64,000 bases of DNA from Hyphomicrobiales bacterium (GTDB lineage Bacteria; Pseudomonadota; Alphaproteobacteria; Rhizobiales; Rhizobiaceae), in contig UEIF01000021.1 in assembly GCA_900468805.1 (NCBI GenBank), forward strand, positions 435,397 to 499,396, in the 5' to 3' direction. A program made the position numbers and the translations under genes. Under the pieces are notes generated by a model. It was not told the DNA's origin. It made no database searches and saw only the letters and a list, made by a program, of their open reading frames with translations. This document shows, in pieces, positions 17,057 through 26,030 of this stretch (position 1 is the stretch's first letter; each line of letters starts with the position of its first letter).

Positions 17057-17487
17057 GATTATCCCCTTGGTTGAACACCGTTAAACGTCGCGAAGGCCCC
17101 GAACGCGAAGCCTGCGCGCATAAAACCAGCCGGCATGGTCAGCTCGGGCCATCATGCCGGAAATACGTGCGTCATGGAAATAGTGTGCATGCCCGAAAAA
17201 TCGATGCCCGAAAATCGAAGCAGCCCCCTCCAGTATTCGCTCTCGCGGCGCGATTATGGCGGCGAATGCAGACCGTTGCGCGGAATTGCATTCCCTTTTC
17301 CACGGCCGGCGCGATTTGTTTTTATCCCCTTGCGTGTTTCCACGGTGTTCCGGTGCTTTTGATCGGTTTTGCCGCCGCCCGGATTTCTTGATTGGTTGAA
17401 CGATAGCCCGCACCTCTGTGGACAGGGATATCTTTTTTCACGAACACGTCATATCCTCCGCCTTTTCAGTAGCTTCCGGAGAAGTCC
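17057..17487. other. Divergent intergenic region with a tandem direct repeat
   Basis: This 431-bp gap lies between the osmolyte-binding protein and LysR genes. ATGCCCGAAAAATCG (17189-17203) is followed at once by ATGCCCGAAAATCG (17204-17217), a tandem repeat differing by one A. It is a candidate regulator-binding site. No coding sequence or RNA gene is supported in the rest; short openings here lack start signals. Confidence 0.5.
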
Positions 17488-18702
17488 ATGCATCTCGGCG
17501 CTCTATTCATCGCAAGCCAAGTCCTGTCGTCAGGCTCCATGCGCGAGACTGGCCGTCGCTTCAACCTCTCCGTCTCGACCGTATCGTCCGCCGTCGATAA
17601 TCTGGAAACGGAGCTTGCCCTGAAACTCGTTGAACGTTCTTCGGGAGAACTGGTCATTCTGCTTGCCGGCGGCAGGGTTCAGGAGGGATTGGCGCCGATC
17701 CTCGATGCAACGGAAGAGCTCGGCGAAATGCTTGGCCACAATGACCCGGAGGCTTATGGACAATGGGCTGCCCGCATCCCCGTAAAGCCGGCTACGATGG
17801 AGCGCTACCTGGAGGTTGCGGATCAGGGTAGCATCAATCGCGCCGCACGCCGCCTTCGCCTTGGTCAGCCGCAGCTGTCATTGCAGATTGCCAATCTTGA
17901 GAAATTCTTTGGCTGCCGCCTCTTCGAGCGCCAGGCGCAGGGGTCGGCGCTTACGGAAGAAGGCAGACATGCCTACACGCTGTTTTCCACGATCAGTCTC
18001 GCCTGGAACGAACTGAAATCGTCTGCCGATGAGCGTTATCAGCGCACGGCCCGCTCGCTGCGCATCGGCTCCATCATTCCCACCGGATCGGAAAGCTGGG
18101 TTGCTCGCTGCCTCGGCGCACTCGTTGCGCAATGGAATGCCGGCCGCAACAAGAATGCCCTGTCGCTGGTCTCGATGACCGCCGATGATCTGCGTGAAGC
18201 GCTGAAATCCGGGCGCATCGATGTCGCGATCCTCGATTCCGTCTTCGGCCTCGAAAGCTTTCGTCATCGCGAATTGCTGCGCACGGATATGGTGGCCATC
18301 GCCCCGCCCGACAGCATGGAAGCGACGGCGGCCGACCTTGTCGCCAGTCATCCGATCTGTACGCCGAGCCCGCGCACCGGCATCGGCCATGCCGCCATGA
18401 CCTTCGGCTACGACCGCACCCTGCATCGTCGTTTGCGCGACCGCGACATTACCGCTGCGGATTCACTGCCCGTCATCGTCGATCTCGTCGCCAATCACGG
18501 CTACGTCTCCTTTCTCGGCCGCGTCAGCGCCATGCCGATCGCCGACCGGGTGCGCATCGTCGATCTCGCCGAGCCGATGCCCATGTCCTACCATGTGGCC
18601 TTCAATCACCGGAAAGCAGCGGCCGACGCTTGCGACATGTTGATCACGACCGCGGCAAAAATTGTCCCCGCACCTGTCGCGCAAAACAAAGCCTTCGCTT
18701 AA
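17488..18702 (+). CDS. LysR-type regulator with two tandem N-terminal HTH domains
   Basis: The protein has 404 residues, about 100 more than a usual LysR. Residues 1-62 form one LysR winged HTH (MRETGRRFNLSVSTVSSAVD, then NLETELALKLVER). Residues 102-160 form a second, more canonical one (ADQGSINRAARRLRLGQPQL, then SLQIANLEKFFGCRLFER). A PBP2-like effector domain follows (RSLRIGSIIPTGSESW to about residue 390). The second HTH includes the usual TEEGR end; the first has LLAGGR in that place. The start at 17488 follows CCGGAGAAG. It is divergent from the OsmF-type importer and probably controls it. The duplication is uncommon and is discussed in findings. Confidence 0.85.
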   Translation: MHLGALFIASQVLSSGSMRETGRRFNLSVSTVSSAVDNLETELALKLVERSSGELVILLAGGRVQEGLAPILDATEELGEMLGHNDPEAYGQWAARIPVKPATMERYLEVADQGSINRAARRLRLGQPQLSLQIANLEKFFGCRLFERQAQGSALTEEGRHAYTLFSTISLAWNELKSSADERYQRTARSLRIGSIIPTGSESWVARCLGALVAQWNAGRNKNALSLVSMTADDLREALKSGRIDVAILDSVFGLESFRHRELLRTDMVAIAPPDSMEATAADLVASHPICTPSPRTGIGHAAMTFGYDRTLHRRLRDRDITAADSLPVIVDLVANHGYVSFLGRVSAMPIADRVRIVDLAEPMPMSYHVAFNHRKAAADACDMLITTAAKIVPAPVAQNKAFA

Positions 18703-18779
18703 ACAGGCTGCGGCGGAACGAGAAGGATGAAGATGGGCAATACGTCTACGCAGTAGCTACCTCAGCCCAGTGGCGAGAC

Positions 18780-19652
18780 TTATGCCTTGGCGGCGTTCTG
18801 TGCGGTCTGGAATACTTCGCGTGCGGACGTCGTACCCGCTACGTGCTCCGTATCCTCGGCTCCGAGGTCCATCCATCCTGCGTTCACGGCCTCAAACATT
18901 TCTTCGGCGGGCCCGGTGTGGCCCTTCGGGATGCCGAACTGCTCGAACGCTTCCGCCCACCCTGCACGCGGAACCGCAAAGGCTTTTACGTCGAGATTCA
19001 GGACTTCACCCAATTGCTCTGCGACTTCATCCGTGCTGACCATCGAACCAAGCTCGATGACGCGATGCCCTGGCCAAGCTGGCCCGGTCAAAAGGGTTGC
19101 GACCTCCGCGCCGATGTCGCTCGTCGCGACCATGGTCGATTTCCGGTTTGTCGGATTGTAGTAGACTGGTAGCATTCCACCTTGGGCGACGTGCAAGCCG
19201 TAAAGAAAATTTTCGAAAAATCCGCCTGCGCGCACAAATGCGATTGGGGATGTAAGATCGCGAAAACCTTGCTCCAGAAGCGACAAGGCCGTGATCATCC
19301 CGAGCCCGCTGGTCCTGTTCGCACCCATCGACGAAAGCGCAACCACTCGCGGCGGCGCTGCCTTGGTGAGCGCCTCGACATAGTTTGCAATCACGCCCTT
19401 TGCTTCTTTGTAATCGGGCGAGGGCGCCCAGACAGCCGGCAACATGACAAACGCGCCCTCGACGCCTTTGAGCGCTTGCTCGATGGCTGCCGAATCATTC
19501 CAATCGCCGTCTACCAGTTCCACGCCCTGGTTCGCCCAGTTAGCCGCCTTCTCGCGATTGCGGACCAGCGCACGTACCTCCCTGCCGTGCGCCAACAGAT
19601 GTTTTGCCGCTGCGCCGCCCACTTTTCCCGTGATTCCCATTACTAAAAACAT
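18780..19652 (-). CDS. NmrA-type NAD(P)-binding protein
   Basis: From ATG 19652 (MFLVMGITGKVGGAAAKHLL; AGGAGA upstream) the protein has 290 residues. An upstream in-frame opening to 19757 runs into the previous gene and is rejected. The Rossmann loop GITGKVGG, the DWND position (residues 47-50) and the SSMGANRTSG segment mark the NmrA/NAD(P)H-azoreductase-like group. It follows a DoxX-like membrane protein gene by 44 bp, probably as an operon, and a LysR gene is divergent from the pair. Function may be quinone or redox sensing, but no substrate is visible. Confidence 0.8.
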   Translation of the reverse strand: MFLVMGITGKVGGAAAKHLLAHGREVRALVRNREKAANWANQGVELVDGDWNDSAAIEQALKGVEGAFVMLPAVWAPSPDYKEAKGVIANYVEALTKAAPPRVVALSSMGANRTSGLGMITALSLLEQGFRDLTSPIAFVRAGGFFENFLYGLHVAQGGMLPVYYNPTNRKSTMVATSDIGAEVATLLTGPAWPGHRVIELGSMVSTDEVAEQLGEVLNLDVKAFAVPRAGWAEAFEQFGIPKGHTGPAEEMFEAVNAGWMDLGAEDTEHVAGTTSAREVFQTAQNAAKA

Positions 19653-19696
19653 GCATTTTCTCCTGATCTTGAAGGACAGAGCACTGTCCTGTTGGT

Positions 19697-20119
19697 TCAA
19701 CGGATGAGCGGCAGAATGGCCCGGATATGGGGATCGCGCAGATAGAGGCCGCCCCATGTCATCGCGCCCAGAAGCAGGGAAATGAGTTCCGGCGGCGACC
19801 CCAACTCACCGATGCGGACATGGGCGCAGATGGCGCCTCCCAGAAAGCCCGTCACCAGGATCGCGCCGAGGACGGCGGTGGCCGGGATGGCGTAGAGGAT
19901 GGCGCAGGCGAGTATGATCGGACCCACGACACGGGTCAGGTCCATCGCGAACCCAGTTTCCTGCAACATGCTCGCGATCTGTGCCGGCGCGAAAAGCTGA
20001 ATAGTGCCGTCTGCCACCAGAGCGATAGCGACAATCGCGCTCATTGTCCGGCCGGCCCATAGGGCGCGATGCGAGGTCATAGTTTCAGGCACCTGATGTA
20101 AGTCCACAGTTTCGGACAT
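19697..20119 (-). CDS. DoxX-like four-helix membrane protein
   Basis: A 140-residue protein with four predicted membrane segments: about 25-45 (MSAIVAIALVADGTIQLF), 62-82 (VVGPIILACAILYAIPAT), 84-102 (LGAILVTGFLGGAICAHVRI) and 113-130. The LADGTIQL and AHVRIG positions resemble the DoxX-like DUF4345/DUF4345-related families. It precedes an NmrA-type gene in the same direction and is divergent from a LysR regulator. DoxX-like proteins are linked to redox and thiol stress in other bacteria; here the role is only suggested by the neighbouring reductase. Confidence 0.72.
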   Translation of the reverse strand: MSETVDLHQVPETMTSHRALWAGRTMSAIVAIALVADGTIQLFAPAQIASMLQETGFAMDLTRVVGPIILACAILYAIPATAVLGAILVTGFLGGAICAHVRIGELGSPPELISLLLGAMTWGGLYLRDPHIRAILPLIR

Positions 20120-20238
20120 TTGTCATTCTCCGATGGGGGGATCCAATATTCGGAAGTTACTGTGTCTCTCAGTTATGATAAACACGGAGGAAATAAACTC
20201 ACTGTTCTCTCTGTGGCGAACAATACCAAGGCACGAAA

Positions 20239-21186
20239 ATGCAGAATCTCGAACCCATCCTCATTTTCGTAACGGTAGCGGAAATGGGGAGCTTCACCCA
20301 CGCAGCCGATAGCCTGGGCATTCAAAAGGGAAGGGCCTCAACGGCGGTCCGGAAGCTGGAAGAAGATGTCGGTGTCAGGCTCCTGCACCGGACGACGCGC
20401 AGCGTGCAGTTGACGGAGGACGGACGCGCATTTCATGCCCGTGCCCGCGATCTGCTTGCTGAAGTCGATGACCTTCACTCGATGTTCGCAGGCGATCGCG
20501 TGGCACTTCGCGGGCGTTTACGGGTCGATCTTCCGACCGAGGTGGCGCGCACAACGATTGTGCCGGCCTTGCCGGATTTCATGGCGACTCACCCCGAGTT
20601 GGAGTTGGAGGTGTCGAGTACGGATCGGCAAGTCGATCTGGTTCAAGAGGGGTTCGACTGTGTATTGCGACTTGGACCCATAAGGGACGAAACGCTGATT
20701 GCCCGCCCACTGGGCCTGTTGCGCATGGTCAACGCTGCCAGTCCCGCCTATCTGGCGCGCTATGGCGTCCCTCGATCGCTAGAAGATCTCCAGAGTCAGG
20801 AACATCGGACAATTCATTTTTCGACGATTCTGGGCGCAAAACCCTATGGATGGGAATATCCTGACGGCGACAGCTACGCGACGCTTCAGTTGCCAGGTGC
20901 GCTACACGTCAACAGCGCGCAGACCTACGATGCCGCTGCCCTCGCCGGCCTTGGCCTGATTCAGGCGCCACTCTTGGGGATTGGCCAATACTTAAAGAGT
21001 GGAGCGCTGGTGGAAATTCTCCCCGATTTTCGTCGCCGGGCGATCGCCGTGTCCCTCGTCGTAGCACATCGGCGCAATCTGTCGCGCCGAGTCCGCGCAT
21101 TCATGACTTGGATCGAAGATGTGCTGACGCCGTATCTGGAATCGCGAGGCGAACATCTTCATCCGCCCTCGAAATCAACATTCTGA
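20239..21186 (+). CDS. LysR-family transcriptional regulator
   Basis: A 315-residue regulator of the usual LysR size. The winged HTH occupies residues 1-60 (FVTVAEMGSFTHAADSLGIQ, then KGRASTAVRKLEEDVGVRLL and HRTTRSVQLTEDG). A PBP2 effector domain follows from about residue 90 (LRGRLRVDLPTEVARTTIVP). The text is like the CrgA/DsdC-type group that often responds to aromatic or quinone compounds. It is divergent from the DoxX/NmrA pair, which it probably controls. The 119-bp gap contains a run of short AT-rich half-sites but no clear dyad. Confidence 0.87.
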   Translation: MQNLEPILIFVTVAEMGSFTHAADSLGIQKGRASTAVRKLEEDVGVRLLHRTTRSVQLTEDGRAFHARARDLLAEVDDLHSMFAGDRVALRGRLRVDLPTEVARTTIVPALPDFMATHPELELEVSSTDRQVDLVQEGFDCVLRLGPIRDETLIARPLGLLRMVNAASPAYLARYGVPRSLEDLQSQEHRTIHFSTILGAKPYGWEYPDGDSYATLQLPGALHVNSAQTYDAAALAGLGLIQAPLLGIGQYLKSGALVEILPDFRRRAIAVSLVVAHRRNLSRRVRAFMTWIEDVLTPYLESRGEHLHPPSKSTF

Positions 21187-21567
21187 AGTTATGTCTGCCG
21201 GTCGGCGGCCCGGCGGTCCAACAGAATGCAACGCTGAAACCGGCGACTTTTGAAGTCCGACGTGAGATATCCTTAAATTTTTCCGCCTTCTGTCTCCCAG
21301 CGCCGTGCCAATGCAACAGAACCATTCCGTATCAGGTTCGGACATATCCGGGGCCGCACGTCGATCTCCGTAAGGCAGCAAATGGGTAATCGGAACGAAT
21401 GGCCGCTTGCGGGACGGCACACTTTGCCCGGGAACGGCGAGGATGAGGCGCATTGCTGCCGAAACCGTCCGTCAGCAAGCGCATAGAGAACGCCGATTTT
21501 ACGATCCAGCCACCCTCGGCACGCTATACTACGCTAGAATGGTGGCGGAACGAGAGGGATTCGGACT
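21187..21567. other. Intergenic region without recognised features
   Basis: This 381-bp stretch lies between the LysR gene and cutC. Short openings on both strands show no family text or start signals. I see no RNA gene, strong hairpin or repeat. Confidence 0.5.
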
Positions 21568-22290
21568 ATGGCGGTCTTGCTAGAAGTATGCGTCGATAGC
21601 GCTCAGGGCCTGGCGGCCGCAATCGAGGGCGGTGCTGGGCGTATCGAGCTCTGCTCGGCTCTGGAGCTTGGCGGGCTGACCCCGCTGCCGAGCCTGATGC
21701 GAATTGCCGCCGAAGCGCCGATCCCCGTCTATGCAATGATCCGCCCGCATGCCGGGCCCTTCATCTTCGATGCGACGGATGAAAAGGCGATGCTTGCCGA
21801 TATCGATGCCGTCAGGGCCGCAGGCCTCGCCGGCGTCGTCATCGGCGCCAACCGACTGGACGGCACGCTCGACATGCCGCTTATCCATCGCCTCAAGGCC
21901 CACGCTGCCGGCCTCGGCTCGACGCTGCACCGCGCCTTCGATCTCGTGCCCGATCCGGATGCGGCGCTCGAACAGGCAGTCGAACTCGGCTGCGAGCGCA
22001 TCCTTACCTCCGGCTGCGTACCGAAGGCGATGGACGGGCTCGAAACGCTGAAACGCATTTCCGCCAGGGCCGCCGGCCGTATCTCCATCATGCCGGGCAG
22101 CGGCGTGCGCCCGGCCAATGTCGTCGAGATCCTGCGGGCAACGGGTGCGCACGAGGTTCATGGCTCCTGCAGCTCTGCCGTTGCCAGCGCCGATCCGCGT
22201 GCCGTCTCCTTCGGCTTCGATGTGCCGACCTCGAACCGGACGGATGTCGATGTCGTCAGGCAGATGCGTGCGGCAATCGACGCCGCTTAG
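21568..22290 (+). CDS. cutC: CutC family protein
   Basis: A 240-residue TIM-barrel protein with the CutC hallmarks: LLEVCVDSAQGLAAAIEGGA (residues 3-22), RIELCSALELGGLTP, VYAMIRPHAGPFIF, GVVIGANRLDGTLD, LHRAFDLVPD, ERILTSGCVPKAMDGLETL and IMPGSGVRPANV. It was first linked to copper homeostasis, but later work cast doubt on a direct copper role, so biochemical function is open. Its stop overlaps by 4 bp the stop of the convergent dehydrogenase gene. Confidence 0.93.
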   Translation: MAVLLEVCVDSAQGLAAAIEGGAGRIELCSALELGGLTPLPSLMRIAAEAPIPVYAMIRPHAGPFIFDATDEKAMLADIDAVRAAGLAGVVIGANRLDGTLDMPLIHRLKAHAAGLGSTLHRAFDLVPDPDAALEQAVELGCERILTSGCVPKAMDGLETLKRISARAAGRISIMPGSGVRPANVVEILRATGAHEVHGSCSSAVASADPRAVSFGFDVPTSNRTDVDVVRQMRAAIDAA

Positions 22291-23306
22291 TCCGCAACCT
22301 TGATCACGGCCTTGATGAGGCCGCTCTTTTCATGCGCCCAGCGGGCAAGATCGCGTGGCGCATCGGCAAGCGTCGTGCGGTGCGTGATCAATTTGTCGAC
22401 CGGCACGAGCCCCTTGGCGATTGAATCGGCGACATGCTCGAAGTCGACGCGTGTTGCGTTGCGGCTGCCGATGACCATCATTTCGCGCTTGTGGAATTCC
22501 GGATCGGAAAAGAGGATATCGTCCTTCACGACGCTGACCAGCACCAGCGCGCCGCCGTGAGCGACGAAGCTGAAGGCTTTCTGCATCGACGGCCCGAAAC
22601 CCGTCGCATCGAAGACGACATCGAAACCGTCGCCATCCGTCTTGGCCTTCACGGCATCGAGGGTGCCGTCACTGGCGACGATGCCGGATGTGAAACCGAA
22701 GCGCTCCGATGCCATCTGCAACCGTTCAGCGCTCGTATCGAGCAGCGTCACCTCATGGCCGGCGATGCGCGAAAAGATTGCCGCGCCGAGGCCGATCGGG
22801 CCTGCGCCGATAACGAGCGAGCGGGAACCGGCTGATGCCATGGAACGGCGCACGGCATGCGCTCCGATCGCCAGGAATTCGGTGGTCGCCGCGGCCTCCA
22901 GGCTGAGCCCCTTGGCGGCATAGAGATTACCCGCCGGGACCACGATCTCCTCGCAGAAGGCACCGTCCGTATGCACGCCGAGAACCCTGATGTTGGTGCA
23001 GCAATTCGGCTTGCCCTGGCGGCACGCAACACAGCTTCCGCAAGAGAGGTAAGGGTTGACGATAACGGGCGTACCGACCGCCATCGCTACCCCATCGCCG
23101 GCCTCCAGCACGGTCGCGGATATTTCATGACCCATCACGCGCGGATATTCGAGAAAGGGGTGCTTGCCTTCGAAAATATGATAGTCCGTGCCGCAGATGC
23201 CGACATGGCTGACGGCAAGCCGTACCCAGCCGGTAACAGGCCTTTCGGGAGAGGGACGCTCGACGAGATCGAGGACGCCGGGTTCGCGGCAGAGCACTGC
23301 TTTCAT
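22287..23306 (-). CDS. Zinc-dependent alcohol dehydrogenase (MDR family)
   Basis: The 339-residue protein shows catalytic zinc residues in VGICGTDYHIFEGKHPF and GHE, the structural zinc cluster CGSCVACRQGKPNCC (about 90-104), and a Rossmann motif VIGAGPIGLGAAIF (about 165-178). It oxidises a secondary alcohol with NAD(P). It lies downstream of the sugar importer genes, after a hairpin terminator, so it may be expressed partly by read-through. Its location suggests oxidation of a sugar-acid intermediate such as a 2-keto-3-deoxy acid of L-fucose or L-galactonate type metabolism. That role is inference from neighbours. Confidence 0.85.
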   Translation of the reverse strand: MKAVLCREPGVLDLVERPSPERPVTGWVRLAVSHVGICGTDYHIFEGKHPFLEYPRVMGHEISATVLEAGDGVAMAVGTPVIVNPYLSCGSCVACRQGKPNCCTNIRVLGVHTDGAFCEEIVVPAGNLYAAKGLSLEAAATTEFLAIGAHAVRRSMASAGSRSLVIGAGPIGLGAAIFSRIAGHEVTLLDTSAERLQMASERFGFTSGIVASDGTLDAVKAKTDGDGFDVVFDATGFGPSMQKAFSFVAHGGALVLVSVVKDDILFSDPEFHKREMMVIGSRNATRVDFEHVADSIAKGLVPVDKLITHRTTLADAPRDLARWAHEKSGLIKAVIKVAD

Positions 23307-23334
23307 GATGGTTCTCGCATGGCTGAAATGAAGA

Positions 23335-23356
23335 AAGCCGGCCCTTGGGCCGGCTT
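23335..23356 (-). terminator. Hairpin after the sugar permease gene
   Basis: Perfect 10-bp stem AAGCCGGCCC / GGGCCGGCTT with a 2-base apex, 15 bp after the permease stop. The minus-strand tail TCTTCATTT has only a weak T-run, so termination is probably partial. Confidence 0.65.
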
Positions 23357-23371
23357 CGTTTCTCGTTTCGC

Positions 23372-24346
23372 TCAGCCTGTCCGGCGCCGGCGAAGCTGGT
23401 CGAAATAGACGATGACGATGATCAGCAGGCCGGTGATGATGCGCTGCCAGAACGAGTTGACGTTCAACAGGTTGGCGCCGTTGTTGATGGTCGCCAGAAT
23501 GAACGCGCCGATCAGCGGACCATGCACGGAACCGACCGCACCGAAGAGCGACGTGCCGCCGATGACCGAAGAGGCGATCGCCTGCAGTTCCCAGCCGTCG
23601 GCCTGCGTGGCGTTACCGATCGCGATACGCGAGGCGAGCAGCACGCCGACGAAGGCCGCAAACGAAGCCGACAGGATATAGGCCAGGTAAATCATCCCCT
23701 TGACGTTGACGCCGGAAAGGCGCGCGGCTTCCGCATTCGAACCGACCGCGAAGAGATAGCGGCCCCAGCGGCTCAGATGCAGGAAGACGAAGGAGGGGAT
23801 CGCCACCAGGATGACCATCCAGAACAGGCTTGGCACGCCAAGGAAATCGGCGCGGGCGAAGTTGCTGAAACCCTCGTCAGTGATGCTGATCGTCGAGCCG
23901 TTGGTGATCAGCAGGCCGATGCCGCGCAGCGACGTCAGGGTCGCCAGCGTGATGATGAAGGGCGGCAGGCCCATATGCACGATGCCGAAGCCATGGAAAG
24001 AGCCGATCGCGACGCCGATTGCCAGCGTCAGCAGGATCGCCGCCCAGAGCGGGACGCCCGCCTGTAAGAGCCAGGCGATGATAACAGTGCAGAAGCCGAC
24101 GATTGCGCCGACAGAAAGGTCGATGCCGGCGGTGATGATGACGAAGGTCTGGCCGAGCGCCAGGATCGCCGTCATCGAGCCTTGGCGCAACAGGTTGGAG
24201 ATGTTGAGCGGCGTCCAGAAGCTGGCCGTAGAGAAGCCGAGCACGACCCAGAGGAAGATCAGCAAGCCGATCAGCGTCAGGCCGAACAGGATGTTCATCT
24301 TCCGGCGCGGCGGCGGCGCGACGATTTCGGTGGGGGTGACAGTCAT
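23372..24346 (-). CDS. Sugar ABC transporter permease (RbsC-like)
   Basis: A 324-residue permease with 8-10 hydrophobic segments. RbsC-family text includes RQGSMTAILALGQTFVIITA, GIDLSVGAIVGF (about 74-85), FIITLATLTSLRGIGLLITN, and the ATPase-coupling loop GSNAEAARLSGVNVKGMIYL (about 220-240). It belongs to the CUT2 class with the ATPase (27 bp upstream) and binding-protein genes. This class carries monosaccharides. The locus context (FucU) suggests L-fucose or a relative. Confidence 0.92.
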   Translation of the reverse strand: MTVTPTEIVAPPPRRKMNILFGLTLIGLLIFLWVVLGFSTASFWTPLNISNLLRQGSMTAILALGQTFVIITAGIDLSVGAIVGFCTVIIAWLLQAGVPLWAAILLTLAIGVAIGSFHGFGIVHMGLPPFIITLATLTSLRGIGLLITNGSTISITDEGFSNFARADFLGVPSLFWMVILVAIPSFVFLHLSRWGRYLFAVGSNAEAARLSGVNVKGMIYLAYILSASFAAFVGVLLASRIAIGNATQADGWELQAIASSVIGGTSLFGAVGSVHGPLIGAFILATINNGANLLNVNSFWQRIITGLLIIVIVYFDQLRRRRTG

Positions 24347-24373
24347 GAATTTTCTCCCTCTTATTCTTCTGGC

Positions 24374-25927
24374 TCAGACGCCGATCGCTTCGCTGAGCAC
24401 TTCTTCATGCGTCGCCGCGTGGAAATCATGGCTTGCAACGAGCTTGCCGCTGCGGAAGACGTGCAGCCGGTCGGCCAGTTCGTAGACCTCAGGCAGGTAG
24501 GAGGAGATCAGGATGATGCCTGCCCCTTCCTTCAGAAGCTTGGCGAAGAGCCGGTAGATTTCCGCCTTGGTGCCGACGTCGACGCCGACGGTCGGCTCGT
24601 CGAAAATGAAAAGCCGGGCGCCGTGGCTCAGCCACTTGCCGATGACGATCTTCTGCTGGTTGCCGCCAGACATGCTTGAGGCCGGAACGCGCCGGCTCGG
24701 CGTCTTGATGCTGAGATCGCGGATCTGCTTGTCGGCATTCGTCGATTCGCGCGAGTGATTGATGACCGGGCCCTGGCTGAGGCGTCCGAACACTGGCAGG
24801 TTGATGTTGAGGCCGATCGGCAGGTTGAGGCAGAGCCCCTGGTCGCGCCGGCTTTCGGGTGCCAGCGCAATGCCGAGCTCCATCGCTGTGCGTTCGTTCC
24901 TGATATCGACGCGCTTGCCCATCCAGTGGATTTCGCCCGCACTTGTCGGCTGGCGCCCGTAGAGCCCGAGCGCGAATTCGCTGCGCCCGGCGCCGATCAG
25001 GCCATAGAGCCCGACGATCTGTCCTGCCTTGACGCTCAGCGACACGTCTTCGAAGCCCGGACCGGTGAGCCCCCTGACGTCGAGGATCGTCTCGCCGATC
25101 GGAATCTCTTCCTTATGGTAGATCTGCTCGATCGAGCGATTGATCATCAGCGCGATCAGTTCGGCGTCATTGGTTTCGCCGATGAGGCGCGTGCCGACAT
25201 GCGTGCCGTCGCGCAGCACCGAGACACGGTCGGCAAGCTCGAAGACTTCCTCCATGCGGTGGCTGATATAGACGATGGTGACGCCTTCGCCCTGCAGGCG
25301 GCGGATCAGCTTGAAGAGCTGGGCGGATTCCTGGCGGGTGAGATAGGCGGTCGGCTCGTCGAAGATCAGGAACTGCGTGCCGCGCATGGCCGCCCGCGCC
25401 GTGGCGACGAGCTGCTGCTGACCGATCGTCAGCGAACTCAGAAGCGCACCGGCGGGCAGGCCGAAGCCGAGATCGTCGAGAACGGCCTGCGCCATCTTCT
25501 CCATCTGCTTCTTGCGCATGATGCCGAAGCGGTTGACCTCGTCGCCGAGGAAGAGATTGGCCGCAACGCTCAGGTGCCGGCAGAGCACGACTTCCTGGTG
25601 GACGGCGTTGATGCCGCGGGCGATTGCCTCGTTCGGCGTCGACAGCCCCACCGGATGGCCGCACCACAGCACCTCGCCGGCCGTGCGGGTGATGACGCCG
25701 GTGAGCAATTTGATAAGGGTGGATTTGCCGGCGCCGTTTTCGCCGACGATGGCGTGGATTTCACCGGCAAGGAAGGTCAGCGTCGCGGGCTTCAGCGCCT
25801 GCACGTGACCGTAATTCTTCTGCAGGCCTTTCAATTCGAGGATGGGCGATCCGGCGGGAATTCGATTGGCTTCTTTCAGCGTCGCGCTGTCATCGTGCCG
25901 ATGACTGATCTCTTCCAGTCCGACCAT
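24374..25927 (-). CDS. Sugar ABC transporter ATP-binding protein (CUT2, two NBDs)
   Basis: A 517-residue fused ATPase like RbsA/MglA. The first domain is intact: GENGAGKSTLIKLLTG (about 60-75), LTIGQQQLVATARA, and FLIFDEPTAYL. The second shows the degenerate Walker A of this class (YGLIGAGRSEFALGLYG, about 313-329), SGGNQQKIVIGKWL, and FIFDEPTVGVDVG. The start at 25927 follows AGGAGGAGAGG. A terminator-like hairpin separates it from the upstream binding-protein gene, which would give less ATPase than binding protein. It energises import of the same monosaccharide as its partner genes. Confidence 0.93.
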   Translation of the reverse strand: MVGLEEISHRHDDSATLKEANRIPAGSPILELKGLQKNYGHVQALKPATLTFLAGEIHAIVGENGAGKSTLIKLLTGVITRTAGEVLWCGHPVGLSTPNEAIARGINAVHQEVVLCRHLSVAANLFLGDEVNRFGIMRKKQMEKMAQAVLDDLGFGLPAGALLSSLTIGQQQLVATARAAMRGTQFLIFDEPTAYLTRQESAQLFKLIRRLQGEGVTIVYISHRMEEVFELADRVSVLRDGTHVGTRLIGETNDAELIALMINRSIEQIYHKEEIPIGETILDVRGLTGPGFEDVSLSVKAGQIVGLYGLIGAGRSEFALGLYGRQPTSAGEIHWMGKRVDIRNERTAMELGIALAPESRRDQGLCLNLPIGLNINLPVFGRLSQGPVINHSRESTNADKQIRDLSIKTPSRRVPASSMSGGNQQKIVIGKWLSHGARLFIFDEPTVGVDVGTKAEIYRLFAKLLKEGAGIILISSYLPEVYELADRLHVFRSGKLVASHDFHAATHEEVLSEAIGV

Positions 25928-25984
25928 GGACCTCTCCTCCTCTTGTCACGTCTGCTCCATCCCCGGTGAACCATACCATGGATG

Positions 25985-26020
25985 AAAAAGGCCGCGCCGG
26001 TTTTTGAAGCCAGCGCGGCC
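25985..26020 (-). terminator. Intra-operon terminator after the sugar-binding protein gene
   Basis: On the minus strand GGCCGCGC / GCGCGGCC form a perfect 8-bp stem with a 15-base loop, followed by TTTTT. It lies 10 bp after the binding-protein stop and 60 bp before the ATPase start. Such partial terminators keep binding-protein mRNA in excess. Confidence 0.8.
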
Positions 26021-26030
26021 GCCGGTCGCT

